Source: JADKCZ01 sp963786945
GTDB taxonomy: Bacteria > Myxococcota > Myxococcia > Myxococcales > Anaeromyxobacteraceae
Assembly (NCBI GenBank): GCA_963786945.1
Contig: CAWBAO010000004.1
Coordinates: forward strand, 186,001 to 250,000
Length of the DNA stretch: 64,000 nt
Reading direction: 5' to 3'
Shown here: positions 1-10,709 of the stretch, in pieces
How the letters are laid out: every line of letters begins with the position of its first letter
How positions within the stretch are numbered: the stretch's first letter is position 1
The notes under the pieces: model-generated
The model's input: only the letters and a program-made list of their open reading frames with translations
Database searches by the model: none
What the model was told of the DNA's origin: nothing
Program-made: the position numbers and the translations under genes

Positions 1-1
1 C

Positions 2-778
2 CTGCTGCTGGAGCCGGAGGGCGAGGCGGCCCGGACCGTCTTCTACTTCCCCGGCTGCGGCTCGGAGCGGCTCCAGAGCCAGATCTCGATGGCGGCCCTG
101 CACGTCCTGCTCTCCTCCGGGACGCGGGTGGTCCTGCCGCCGCCCTTCCTCTGCTGCGGCTTCCCGCACCACGCCAACGCCCGGGAGCACCAGCACTCGA
201 GGATGGTGCTGCGCGACACCATCCTCTTCAGCCAGATCCGCGAGATGTTCTCGTACCTGCAGTTCGACGCCTGCGTCATCACCTGCGGCACCTGCCGCGA
301 GGGGCTCGACCAGATGGGGGCGGCCACGGTGTTCGGCCGGCTCATGGACGTGGCCGCCTTCGCCGCGGAGCGCGGCCTCAAGGTGGAGGGGAGCGGCGAC
401 TACCTGTACCACGCTCCCTGCCACGACTCGCTGGACGGGAAGGCCACCGACCTGCTGGCGAAGCTGGGCGGCTTCACCAGCGTGGCGCCGGTCGGCCACT
501 GCTGCTCCGAGGCCGGGACCCTGGCCCTCTCCCGTCCGGACATCACCGACGCCATGCTCCACCGCAAGCGCGAGGCCCTGGCGGAGGCGATGCACGGCCA
601 GGCCAGCGCCACCATCCTCACCAACTGCCCGTCGTGCGTGCAGGGGCTGGGGCGCAACCGGCCACTGGGCGTGACGCCGCAGCACATCGTGGTGGCGCTG
701 GCGGAGCGGCTCTCCGGCGCCGGCTGGCAGGAGCGCTTCCGCGCCCAGGCCGCCGGAGCCCGGGCCATCCAGTTCTAG
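2..778 (+). CDS. CCG-domain (Fe-S) oxidoreductase, 3' part only
   Basis: The gene enters from the left edge, open from base 2, and ends at a TAG at 776-778, so only the C-terminal part (about 258 residues) is visible. It carries two cysteine-rich CCG modules: a YFPGCG start with LCCGFPHH and CGTC further on, then HAPCHDSL with HCCSEAGT and a final CPSC. These are the cysteine clusters of the heterodisulfide reductase B / GlcF / LutA family, which bind iron-sulfur clusters in flavin-linked dehydrogenases. Proteins of this kind often have an N-terminal FAD-linked oxidase domain, which would lie outside the window. The exact substrate (lactate, glycolate or other) cannot be told. The family call is secure, the subfamily is not. 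Confidence 0.8.
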   Translation: MLLEPEGEAARTVFYFPGCGSERLQSQISMAALHVLLSSGTRVVLPPPFLCCGFPHHANAREHQHSRMVLRDTILFSQIREMFSYLQFDACVITCGTCREGLDQMGAATVFGRLMDVAAFAAERGLKVEGSGDYLYHAPCHDSLDGKATDLLAKLGGFTSVAPVGHCCSEAGTLALSRPDITDAMLHRKREALAEAMHGQASATILTNCPSCVQGLGRNRPLGVTPQHIVVALAERLSGAGWQERFRAQAAGARAIQF

Positions 779-793
779 GCGTGCCCCGGCCCC

Positions 794-2248
794 TCAGTCT
801 CCGGCCAGGGCCAGCGGCACGGCGTACTGGAACGGCTCGCCCTTGAACTTGGGGAAGATCATGAGCCGCGCCGCGCTCTTCAGGCACTGGCCCATCTCGG
901 TGGAGTTGAGCGCCGGCTCGTCCAGCGCCGGGTAGGTGACGGTGCCGTTGGTGTTGATGGTGATCCGGAGCGCCACGGGTCGTCCGTCCAGCTTGACCTC
1001 CGAGCCGGCCGCACTGGCGATGCACGCGTCGAAGGCCTTGCGATTGGCCGAGACCACCTTGTTCACCTCGTCCCTGGACAGGCCGGTGGCCTCTCCCTGG
1101 CCCGGGTCGCGGCTCTCGGCGCCGGCCGCGGCGTCCGGGGCCAGCGCCGGCGCGGCCCTGGCCGGCTCGGCCTTGCGATCGGCCGGCTTCGCCTCCGCCC
1201 GCTTCTCCAGCCTCCGCTCGGGCGGCCGGGCCCTTGGCTCGGGCTTCCTCTCCGGCGGCACGGGCTCGGGCGCGGGCTCGGCCGGCGCGGCGGCGGGCGG
1301 CTCCGGCGCGGGCGGAGTGGCCTCGGGCGCCGGCGGCGTCGGGGCCGGCGGTCCGGGCGCCGCCGTCGGCGCGGCCGGGGGCGGTGAGGCCCCTCGCCTG
1401 AGCAGCGCGAAGGCGGTGATGCCGATGAGCGCCACCAGCCCGAGCCCGATGATGACGACCGGCAGGCCGCGGAGCGCGCTGCGCCGCGGCGTGGGCCGGG
1501 ACGGCGCCGGTGCAGGGGGAGCCGGCCTCGGCGCCGGAGGCGCGCTGGCGGGCGCCCCGCCCGCCCAGGTGTCTGGCAGGGAGGCGCGGGCCGCCACGCT
1601 GAAGGGATCGGTCCCAGGCTTCCCGGGCGTGCCGCCGCCGAAGGACTCGACCCCGCCCGGACCGCCTTCCGGGCCGGCCACGCCCACGCCCGCCATCACC
1701 TCGGCGGCGGCGGCGGCGAAGTCGGCCAGCTCGTCCTTCTCGGGCGGCGGTGGCGTGAGCGCCGGGTCCGGCCCGGATGGCGCCGCCTCGGGCTGGTCGA
1801 GCGGGGGCGACGGCTGCGGCGGCTCCGGCTCCGCCGGGCTCGCGGCCGAGTCGACGGCCAGGGCCACCTCGGGAGGCAGCGGCACCGACGCCCCAGCAGC
1901 AGGTGGCGACGCCTCGAGGGCGGCGACGGAGCTCGGCTCGGGCGACGGGGCGGCGACATCGGGCGGGGCGGCGACGTCCGGGGCGGCCGGCGGCGGTGAG
2001 GCGGGGGGCTCGGGCTCGGCCGGGAGCTCGGACTGGAGCGTCGCGGCGGGCGGCGGCGCCAGGGGCGGCGGCCGTGGTGGCGCGGCCGCCGTGCCGGCGG
2101 TGGCCGGGGCGCCGGTCGTCGTCCCGGGCGGCCCCCTCACCACGATGAGGTGTCCGCACGCCTTGCACTTGAGCTTGTAGACCTTGCCCGGCGCCGGGTC
2201 TCCCGCGGTGGCGTACTTCTTCCCGCACCGCTCGCAGGCGAATTTCAT
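794..2248 (-). CDS. Zinc-ribbon / AgmX-GltJ-type membrane protein with TonB-like C-terminus
   Basis: This 484-residue protein starts MKFACERCGKKY; C5, C8, C28 and C31 form a zinc ribbon. About 220 residues of Pro/Ala/Glu-rich low-complexity linker follow, then one transmembrane helix at about 262-283, a second Pro/Ala/Lys-rich linker, and a C-terminal domain of about 90 residues. That domain (VNKVVSANRKAFDACI, then ITINTNGTV and a paired Cys) resembles the AgmX/PglI C-terminal, TonB-like fold. In Myxococcota this architecture occurs in the gliding-motility protein AgmX/GltJ, where the cytoplasmic ribbon and periplasmic TonB-like domain couple across the inner membrane. A motility role here is inference. 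It is divergent from the nuclease gene at 2369, with about 120 bp between them. Confidence 0.75.
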   Translation of the reverse strand: MKFACERCGKKYATAGDPAPGKVYKLKCKACGHLIVVRGPPGTTTGAPATAGTAAAPPRPPPLAPPPAATLQSELPAEPEPPASPPPAAPDVAAPPDVAAPSPEPSSVAALEASPPAAGASVPLPPEVALAVDSAASPAEPEPPQPSPPLDQPEAAPSGPDPALTPPPPEKDELADFAAAAAEVMAGVGVAGPEGGPGGVESFGGGTPGKPGTDPFSVAARASLPDTWAGGAPASAPPAPRPAPPAPAPSRPTPRRSALRGLPVVIIGLGLVALIGITAFALLRRGASPPPAAPTAAPGPPAPTPPAPEATPPAPEPPAAAPAEPAPEPVPPERKPEPRARPPERRLEKRAEAKPADRKAEPARAAPALAPDAAAGAESRDPGQGEATGLSRDEVNKVVSANRKAFDACIASAAGSEVKLDGRPVALRITINTNGTVTYPALDEPALNSTEMGQCLKSAARLMIFPKFKGEPFQYAVPLALAGD

Positions 2249-3075
2249 TCTGGAATCGTACTGTTGCGCTCGCCGGCTGCGCAAGAATTCGCCGGCCGCG
2301 CGGCCTCCACGCGACTCGTCGCCGCGCCGCGCACGGCGGGCCGTCCGCTCCCCGCGTAGAGTGTCCACATGTCCCAGCCCCTCCGGCTCACCGCCGCCGT
2401 GTTCGCCACCCTCCTCGGGCTCGCGCCGGGCTGCGCGCTGGCCGGGGGGAAGCACCCCGGCGTCGCCGGCCGGGTGCTGCTCGACGGGCAGCCGACCGAG
2501 GTGCGCTGGACCGACGGCGATTCCTTCCACGTGGAGTCCGGGCCGCTGCGGGGCTTCGGCACGCGGCTGGAGGGCTACAACGCGCTGGAGGCCTTCGGCC
2601 CGGTCCACCGCATCGCCGGGATGGGACCGGCGGAGCTGGAGGCCATCGCCGTGACCTCGGCGTCGCTGCTGGCCGGGACCACCTGGCGCTGCTCGGTGGC
2701 GGGCAAGCCCGACGGCTATGGGCGGCCGCTGGTCTCCTGCCCCGAGGCCGCGGCCGCCCTGGTGCGCGCCGGCCACGCCATGGTCTACGCCATCGGGGCC
2801 CGCCCCGATCCGGGCCTGCTGGCGGTGCAGCGCGAGGCCCAGGCGGCCCGGCGCGGGCTGTGGGCGGGGGGAGTCCCGCCCGAGATCATCACCAGCCTCC
2901 ACTCGGCCGGCGAGCGGAACCTGGGCGGGAAGGCCCCCTACGACCGGCTGGTGGACACCCGCACCGGCGAGACCAGGCGCCGCCGGCACCAGTCGAGCTA
3001 CCAGGCCTGCCAGGAGGTCTGCGTCGGCGAGGGCGCCACGCTCAGCTGCCTGGTCTACGTGCCCTTCGAGCGCCG

Positions 3076-4562
<1,487 letters not shown>

Positions 4563-4566
<4 letters not shown>

Positions 4567-5519
4567 GCGTGGTTGCGGAGCATCAGCTCGCGCGGGTCCG
4601 GGTCGAGGTAGGCCTGCCCGAGCAGGTACTCGGCGCCGTGCCGCCGCGCCGCCGAGCGCAGCAGCGTGAGCGGCACCACCAGCGGGACGTGTCCGCGGGC
4701 GAAGTCGGCGATGGCCTCCTCCAGCTCCAGCCGCTCGCCGCGCGGCGCCTCCTTGAAGTAGCCGGCGGCGTGCTGCAGCACGTTGACGTGGCGCCCGCGC
4801 GTGGCCGGGACCGCCAGCGAGGCGAGCAGGAGCGCGGCGTAGGCCTCGCCCACCTCCTGGATCGGCCTCCCCTTCGCGCCGGCCACCAGCTTCCCCAGCT
4901 TGCGATAGCCCTCGGGGCTGTGGGCCAGCACCGCCAGCTTCTGCGCGGTGTGGAAGGCCACCAGCCCACCCCGGGTGAGCCCGGCCGCCCGGAGCGCCTG
5001 CCAGCGGGCGTGGGCGAAGATGCGCTCCACGAAGCTCTCCCGCAGGAGGGGATCATGGAGCCGCCCCTCCTCCTCGATGGGCAGCAGCGGCAGCCGCTCG
5101 GTGAGCACGCGCACGAAGGCGCCGACGCCGTCCCGCCTCGGCGGCCCGCCCCTCGAGCCGTAGACGCGGACCCGCTCCAGGCCGCAGGAGGGCGAGTCCT
5201 TCTTGGTGACGTAGCCGTCGAGGCCGAGCCGGCCGAGCTGCTCCACGCGGCGGGCGGCGAAGGTGGCCATCCGCCCGGTCCAGTCCTCGGCGGTGCGCTC
5301 GGCCACCAGGGCCGGCGACTGGCTGTGCCCGGTCAGCCGGACCGAGGGGCGTGGGACCGGCATCCCCACCTCGACCTCGGGGCAGACCGGCACCCAGTCG
5401 ACCAGCGGGCCGAGCAGGTCGACGCAGAAGGGGTCGCGCTTGTGGCCGCTGTCGTAGCGGACCGGCTGGCCGAGGAGGCAGGCGGAGATGCCGAGGCGGG
5501 GACGTGGCGGGGTGGGCAT
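4563..5519 (-). CDS. DUF523-DUF1722 (YbgA) fusion protein, TudS-like
   Basis: The 318-residue protein has an N-terminal DUF523 domain (about 1-150) and a C-terminal DUF1722/YbgA domain (about 180-310, with FVERIFAHARWQAL and LAVLAHSPEGYRKLG). DUF523 members include the thiouracil desulfidase TudS, which holds a [4Fe-4S] cluster with three cysteines. The matching set is visible here as C14 (SACLLG), C46 (PVCPE) and C112 (SPSCG). DUF1722 proteins are frequently encoded beside photolyases, as here, with a 4-bp ATGA overlap into the photolyase start. The biological substrate is not known from this sequence. A role in nucleobase thiol chemistry or damage response is inference. Confidence 0.8.
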
Positions 5520-5558
5520 CGGCCCGCGAGCCTACGCCATCGGCGCCTGGAAAGGAGA

Positions 5559-5590
5559 GCGGGGGGACGGGCCGAAGCCCATCCCCCCGC
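5559..5590 (-). terminator. GC-rich hairpin, candidate terminator
   Basis: GCGGGGGGACGGG pairs with CCCATCCCCCCGC (12 of 13 positions) around a 6-nt loop, downstream of the cytochrome stop on the minus strand and before the DUF523 gene. No T-run follows, only a pyrimidine-rich stretch. It probably ends cytochrome transcription or insulates the next gene. Confidence 0.5.
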
Positions 5591-5598
5591 CGGACTCC

Positions 5599-5618
5599 CG
5601 GGACGCCGGGGCGTCCCG
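5599..5618 (-). terminator. Second hairpin after the cytochrome gene
   Basis: A perfect 9-bp inverted repeat, CGGGACGCC-GG-GGCGTCCCG, begins 6 nt past the cytochrome stop codon. With the hairpin at 5559-5590 it forms a double stem-loop in the gap between two same-strand genes. Confidence 0.5.
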
Positions 5619-5623
5619 TCAAG

Positions 5624-8020
5624 CTACTGGTTCACGGCGTCGATCTCGGCCTGGGTCACGCCCGTGGTGCCGCCCATCTGCTGGATGTGCGCCTGGTGCG
5701 TCGGCGTCCCGTGGCAGGCGCCGCAGGTGGCGTCGTACTTGGTGGTGCGGAGGTTGTCCGCCCCGCTGGCCCGATCGGCGCCGGCGAAGACGGTGGTCCC
5801 CTTGGCCGCGGCCACCGGCGCCTGGTAGGTGCCGGGGTTGTGGCAGGCCAGGCAGTTCGACGGGACCTGCGGGTAGGTGACCTCGGAGAAGTCGTTCACC
5901 GACCCGCCGAAGCCGTAGACGGTGATGCCCGTCCCCAGCGCCGTCCCGTGGATCGCGTGGATCATGTACTTGAAGTCGATCCCCTCCTCGAGCTTGCCGT
6001 CCGCGCCCACCGCACCCGGCGTGGTGAAGTTCGGGCGCCGCGAGCCGTCGGTGGCCTCGGTGTTGTGGCAGATGGTGCAGGTGGTGATGTCACCCGTCCG
6101 GTTGTTGCCGTGGAGGCTGAGGTTGGCGTGGCAGGCGTTGCACTTGGCGATGCTGACCACCGCCCGGCGGGCCGTGGTGGCGGTGCCGGTGATGGCGAAC
6201 GCCCGGGAGACGTTCTTCATCGGGATGCGCGCCACCGCGAGCGGGCCCGCGCCGTCCGGATCGAAGGCCGGGTGGCCCTGGACCGCGACCGTGCCCTGGC
6301 CCGTGGCCGTCGCCGGGATGGCGGTGCCGGAGGTGACGGTATAGGAGCCGTCCGCGGCCTGCGCCGAGACGGTCGAGCCGCCGGCCGGCGCCAGGACGTT
6401 GATGTTGATGGGCTGGCCGAAGGTGGTGTTGGTGGCCCCGGCGTTGGTGAAGTCGGCATTGGAGAAGCCGATCAGCACCGCCAGCGACGAGGCGCCGCCG
6501 GTCTGCGTGAAGTACGAGTTGGTCAGCGCGATGGGCGTGCACACCGTGTTGCCGGTGGCGGCGCTCGGCGCGCAGCCGGCCGGGCTGGTCGGGTCGACGA
6601 TGCGGATCTTCACGACCGGGAACAGCCCCGGGCCACCGGAGGTGATGGAGTCGATGACCGGCAGGATCTTGGCGGCCTCGAGCTCAGCGGGGTTCTGGTG
6701 GTAGCCGATGATGGTGGCCGGGTCATGGCAGCCGGCGCAGGCCAGGTCGTTGGCCCTGGCGCCGCCCGTGTGCAGCGTCATGCCGGCCGGCACCGGGGAC
6801 ACGAACGAGATGGTGTCGTGGCAGCTGGTGCAGGCGTAGCGGCTGGGGTTGGTGTTCCAGCGAGCGCCCTCCGCGCCCTTGTGGCAGGTGGCGCAGTTGT
6901 TGATCGGCTGCGGGAAGGTGACCTCCTGCGGCACGATTCCGCCGAGGATGGCGACGTTCGGAGACGAGATCACGTCACGCCCGTGGATCTTGTGGATGTA
7001 GAGGGTCAGGTCGCCGGAGTTGGCCGCGGCGGTGGTGTCGACCAGCCCCATGTTGTGGCAGGTGGCGCAGTAGTTGACCTCGACGCGCCGGCCGTGGACG
7101 ACCAGCTTGCCGTGGCAGGCGTTGCAGGCCGCGGTGGTGACGATCTCGCGGTGGAGGGCGTCGGCCGTGGAGACCAGGCCCACGGTGGAGGTGAAGTCGC
7201 CCACGCCGTTGGTCATCTCGTACGCCGGCGTGACGTTCGGAGAGCTGTAGTTGCCCATCTGGAAGCCGAACCGGACCACGTCGCCCGGCGCGAAGGGCAC
7301 GGCGATGGGCGCGGTGACGGCCGCGATGTTGATGACGTACTGGTAGGTGTAGGTGTGGGTCGCGGCGTCGTAGGTGAGCGTGCCCTTGGGCGAAGCGACC
7401 GTGCCCTCGGCATTGGGCGTCGAGGCGTTGACCTTGCCGCCGCCCACCTCGCTGCCGGGGACGTTCCAGGTCGCGGCCGTGGCGTCCCGGTCGTAGTTGT
7501 AGAAGGACTGCCAGTGCTCCGGCACGGTGTCGGTCTTCGGGACCAGCTTGTCGATGGTGAAGTTGAAGGAGCCCCAGCCGCCCACGGTGCCGGCGACGGT
7601 GTTGGTGGGGTCCTCGACGAAGTTGCCCTTCGAATCCCTGAGCTGGAAGGTGATCTTCGGGTTGACCGCGTTGGTGCCGGCCGCCGGGGTGAAGTCGGCG
7701 GTGAGGATGGTGGCGGTGCCGCGCGCCAGGGCCGCCGTGGCCAGGGTGTCGTGCAGGACGCTGGAGTCGGCCAGCTGGCCGGCCGCGTGGCAGACCGAGC
7801 AGGACTCGGCGGTCATCGGCAGCGTGCCGTTGGTGCCGTTGGTGCCGTTGGTGCCGTTGGTGCCGTTGACGCCGTTGACGCCATTCACGCCATTGACGCC
7901 ATTGACGCCGTTCACGCCGTTGGCGCCGGCGGGGCCGGTATCGCCCGTACAAGCGGTGAATACGAAGGCCAGGGACGCGGCCAGCAGCACCGTGCGTCCA
8001 TGGAAGGCGGTCTTCCTCAT
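5624..8020 (-). CDS. OmcA/MtrC-family decaheme c-type cytochrome lipoprotein
   Basis: The 798-residue protein has a lipoprotein signal with a VFTAC lipobox (C24). A collagen-like stalk of Gly-X-Asn triplets follows (residues 29-66). Ten CXXCH heme sites start at about 74, 299, 318, 376, 397, 428, 627, 648, 723 and 766, in two pentaheme-like groups separated by beta-rich segments. This matches the OmcA/MtrC family of outer-surface cytochromes, which pass electrons to metal oxides or other extracellular acceptors. Several spare His residues could be distal ligands. A good ribosome site (GAGGAG) precedes the ATG. No porin or MtrA-like partner lies beside it, so its electron donor must be elsewhere. 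Two hairpins follow the stop. Confidence 0.93.
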   Translation of the reverse strand: MRKTAFHGRTVLLAASLAFVFTACTGDTGPAGANGVNGVNGVNGVNGVNGVNGTNGTNGTNGTNGTLPMTAESCSVCHAAGQLADSSVLHDTLATAALARGTATILTADFTPAAGTNAVNPKITFQLRDSKGNFVEDPTNTVAGTVGGWGSFNFTIDKLVPKTDTVPEHWQSFYNYDRDATAATWNVPGSEVGGGKVNASTPNAEGTVASPKGTLTYDAATHTYTYQYVINIAAVTAPIAVPFAPGDVVRFGFQMGNYSSPNVTPAYEMTNGVGDFTSTVGLVSTADALHREIVTTAACNACHGKLVVHGRRVEVNYCATCHNMGLVDTTAAANSGDLTLYIHKIHGRDVISSPNVAILGGIVPQEVTFPQPINNCATCHKGAEGARWNTNPSRYACTSCHDTISFVSPVPAGMTLHTGGARANDLACAGCHDPATIIGYHQNPAELEAAKILPVIDSITSGGPGLFPVVKIRIVDPTSPAGCAPSAATGNTVCTPIALTNSYFTQTGGASSLAVLIGFSNADFTNAGATNTTFGQPININVLAPAGGSTVSAQAADGSYTVTSGTAIPATATGQGTVAVQGHPAFDPDGAGPLAVARIPMKNVSRAFAITGTATTARRAVVSIAKCNACHANLSLHGNNRTGDITTCTICHNTEATDGSRRPNFTTPGAVGADGKLEEGIDFKYMIHAIHGTALGTGITVYGFGGSVNDFSEVTYPQVPSNCLACHNPGTYQAPVAAAKGTTVFAGADRASGADNLRTTKYDATCGACHGTPTHQAHIQQMGGTTGVTQAEIDAVNQ
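7823..7936. repeat. 9-bp tandem repeats coding a collagen-like Gly-X-Asn stalk
   Basis: About twelve near-identical 9-nt units encode GPA, GAN, six GVN, four GTN and a final GT just after the lipidated cysteine of the cytochrome. Two unit types form homogeneous sub-blocks, which suggests growth by slippage. The stalk probably lifts the heme domains off the membrane. Confidence 0.85.
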
Positions 8021-8272
8021 GTGTCACTCCTCGTTTCGTTGAACCGAGTGGATGCGGCGCCACAATCTACTGCACCAAGCGTGCGGGGCATGACAGAAAA
8101 GCGCATTGGACACCTGTTCAAGCGACAAGTCGTCGTGCATCTCGGGGCCCTACACACTTGGGGCTTTCGAGCCTTTTACTGAACCTCGACGGAACCACCA
8201 CACGCAGAGTGAGACCTCCTCTCAGCGCAGCCGGACGCTTACAGCCCGCAGGGAACAGGGTTAGATTGCGGC

Positions 8273-8434
8273 ATGGTCCGATTGGCTTGGCCCTCGCTCC
8301 TCGTGGTCCTCGCGCTCGTGGCGGTCCTGGCGCGGCGGCCGGGACTCCTTCTCAATCGCGCCTTCCTGCCGGTGCTGATCGTTGCAGGGGCATTGCTGCT
8401 GGTCGGCTATCGACGTCGCAGGCCGCCGCCCTGA
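8273..8434 (+). CDS. Small two-helix membrane protein, hypothetical
   Basis: An ATG-initiated frame of 53 residues encodes two hydrophobic helices (about 5-20 and 31-45) separated by RRPG and ending RRRRPPP, a pattern that obeys the positive-inside rule with both ends cytoplasmic. It resembles no family I can name. It fills part of an otherwise non-coding 470-bp gap between the cytochrome and the 8492 gene, and a 7-bp inverted repeat begins at its stop codon, which mildly supports a real transcript. No strong ribosome site is visible. Confidence 0.45.
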   Translation: MVRLAWPSLLVVLALVAVLARRPGLLLNRAFLPVLIVAGALLLVGYRRRRPPP

Positions 8435-8456
8435 CAGGTCCACATCCGGCTGTCAG
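8431..8456 (+). terminator. Inverted repeat at the end of the small membrane gene
   Basis: CTGACAG and CTGTCAG form a perfect 7-bp stem around a 12-nt loop, overlapping the TGA of the small gene and followed by ACTTT. The large loop makes a strong terminator unlikely. It could also be an operator for the 8492 gene. Confidence 0.35.
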
Positions 8457-8491
8457 ACTTTGCGCCTATGGTCCCCGCACGGGGAGCGTGA

Positions 8492-9802
8492 ATGGGGACC
8501 GAGCGCGCGGCGGCGACGGGACTGACGGCGGCGCAGCTCATGGACTTCTGGCTCTGGCTCTGGCTCGGCTTCTCCGAGCGCGAGGCGGCGCTGGGAACGC
8601 GCAGCGCCGCGCCCGGCACGGCCGAGGCGGCGGCGCAGCTCGGCGTCGAGCTGGCCGCGCTGGAGGCGGTGTCGTCGCAGCTCTCGGCCGCACTGCGGGC
8701 GCCTGCCCCCGACGGGTCGCAAGAGCGAACCTACTCGCGCTTGCAGGGCGGGCTGGCGGCCGGATCGGTGGTGCGGCTGGCGACGTGGCTGGAGGAGCCG
8801 GCGGCTCCGGCGGCGGCGCGCCTGCGGCGACGTGCGTCGGAGGTGCTGCAGCAGGTCGGCCACTCGCCCGCCCCCTCCCCGGCCCGCGCCGGCGCCCTCG
8901 ATCTCTGGGCCTGGCTCACCGCAGCCGAGGCCGACCGGCGCGTCCTCCTCGCCGCCGCGGGCGGCGACCGGCGGGCGGCCCGGCAGCTGAGCGAGGAGCT
9001 CCGGCTGCTCCAGACCGTGCAGGCCGGCGTGCGCCGAGGCCAGGCCGACGTCATCCCGTCCCATTCCCACGAAGGCCACTGGCTCGGCGCGAGGCGGCCG
9101 TTCCAGCCCGCCATCGCCGCCGACCTGGCGCGGGTGCTCCGCCGCGCCCGGTCGCCGGTGGCCGCCGCTCGGGGCGGAGCGCTGCTGGGCCGGGTGATCG
9201 AGGCCACCGCCTCGCGGCTGGAGGCGATGGCCGGGCCCGAGGCCCTGGCCACCGCGCCGGCGAACGAGACGGTCCAGGTCCCGGTGGCCACGGTGCGTGA
9301 CCGGATCGCCGCCGGCCTGGCCGCCGCCGAGGGGGACGAGCCGTACCGGGCCACCGGCCGGTTCCTCGGCAGGCCGGTGACCCCCGACGCCACGCGGCTG
9401 GGGGCCACCCTGGTGGATGCCGACCTGGGCGACGAGGTGGCCTGGCGAATCCCGGTCGCGCCCCGGGGCTTCGACGAGGCGGCCGAGTTCAGCGCCGCTG
9501 GCGCGGCCGGCTACGAGCTCTACCTGCTGGTGGCCGCCGACGGGACGCTCGCGGCCATCCACCAGCGGATCGACCGGTCGCCGCACGGGCGCCGCTGGTT
9601 CGCGCCGGCGCCGGCGCCGCGCTGGCTCCACCCCCAGGGTGACACCCTCGACGTGGCCTGGTCGGACCTGGCCGCGCCGGCGCGTGCCCGGATGCTGGCC
9701 CTGCTGGCGGCGCTCACCGGCGGTGCCCCGCTGGCCCCGACCCCCACCGCGCTCCCGGCCCTGGCGCTGGCGGCGCGTCGTTCGCGGCGCTCGCGCCACT
9801 GA
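8492..9802 (+). CDS. Hypothetical protein, 436 residues
   Basis: I do not recognise this protein. It has no signal peptide. It opens with an Ala-rich helix bearing an unusual WLWLWLGF run (about 17-24), continues as Ala/Arg-rich helical sequence with several acidic helices to about residue 270, and then has a more beta-like, aromatic part (FLGRPVTP, AAGYELYLLVAADGTLAAIHQ, GRRWFAPAPAPRWLHPQGD). The frame is open throughout with typical high-GC third positions, and ATG follows a GGGGAG site at 8480-8485. It precedes the terC-like gene by 79 bp on the same strand. No function is proposed. Confidence 0.7.
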   Translation: MGTERAAATGLTAAQLMDFWLWLWLGFSEREAALGTRSAAPGTAEAAAQLGVELAALEAVSSQLSAALRAPAPDGSQERTYSRLQGGLAAGSVVRLATWLEEPAAPAAARLRRRASEVLQQVGHSPAPSPARAGALDLWAWLTAAEADRRVLLAAAGGDRRAARQLSEELRLLQTVQAGVRRGQADVIPSHSHEGHWLGARRPFQPAIAADLARVLRRARSPVAAARGGALLGRVIEATASRLEAMAGPEALATAPANETVQVPVATVRDRIAAGLAAAEGDEPYRATGRFLGRPVTPDATRLGATLVDADLGDEVAWRIPVAPRGFDEAAEFSAAGAAGYELYLLVAADGTLAAIHQRIDRSPHGRRWFAPAPAPRWLHPQGDTLDVAWSDLAAPARARMLALLAALTGGAPLAPTPTALPALALAARRSRRSRH

Positions 9803-9881
9803 CCCACGCCCGGTCCGATGGTAGGCTGGGCTCCACCGCCACCACGGGCGGCCGGGCCCTGCCCGCTCGAGGACGGACCAC

Positions 9882-10595
<714 letters not shown>

Positions 10596-10709
10596 GAGGA
10601 GCCGGCGGCTTGCGCCCGATCAAGGCCGGCCCTCCAAGGAGGAGTCCGGAAGCATGATCCGGGCGAATGAAGGACGGACAGGGCCCGGCGTCCGCATTAC
10701 AAGGACGGC

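Noticed and set aside
7823..7936. CRISPR-like direct repeats
   Set aside because: Units are 9 bp without spacers and are in frame with the cytochrome, coding a Gly-X-Asn stalk.
5351..8182. Long open frame on the plus strand opposite the decaheme cytochrome
   Set aside because: It is the antisense of a gene with ten heme motifs. Its translation is Gly/Arg/Val-rich low complexity with no domain, as expected from high-GC DNA.
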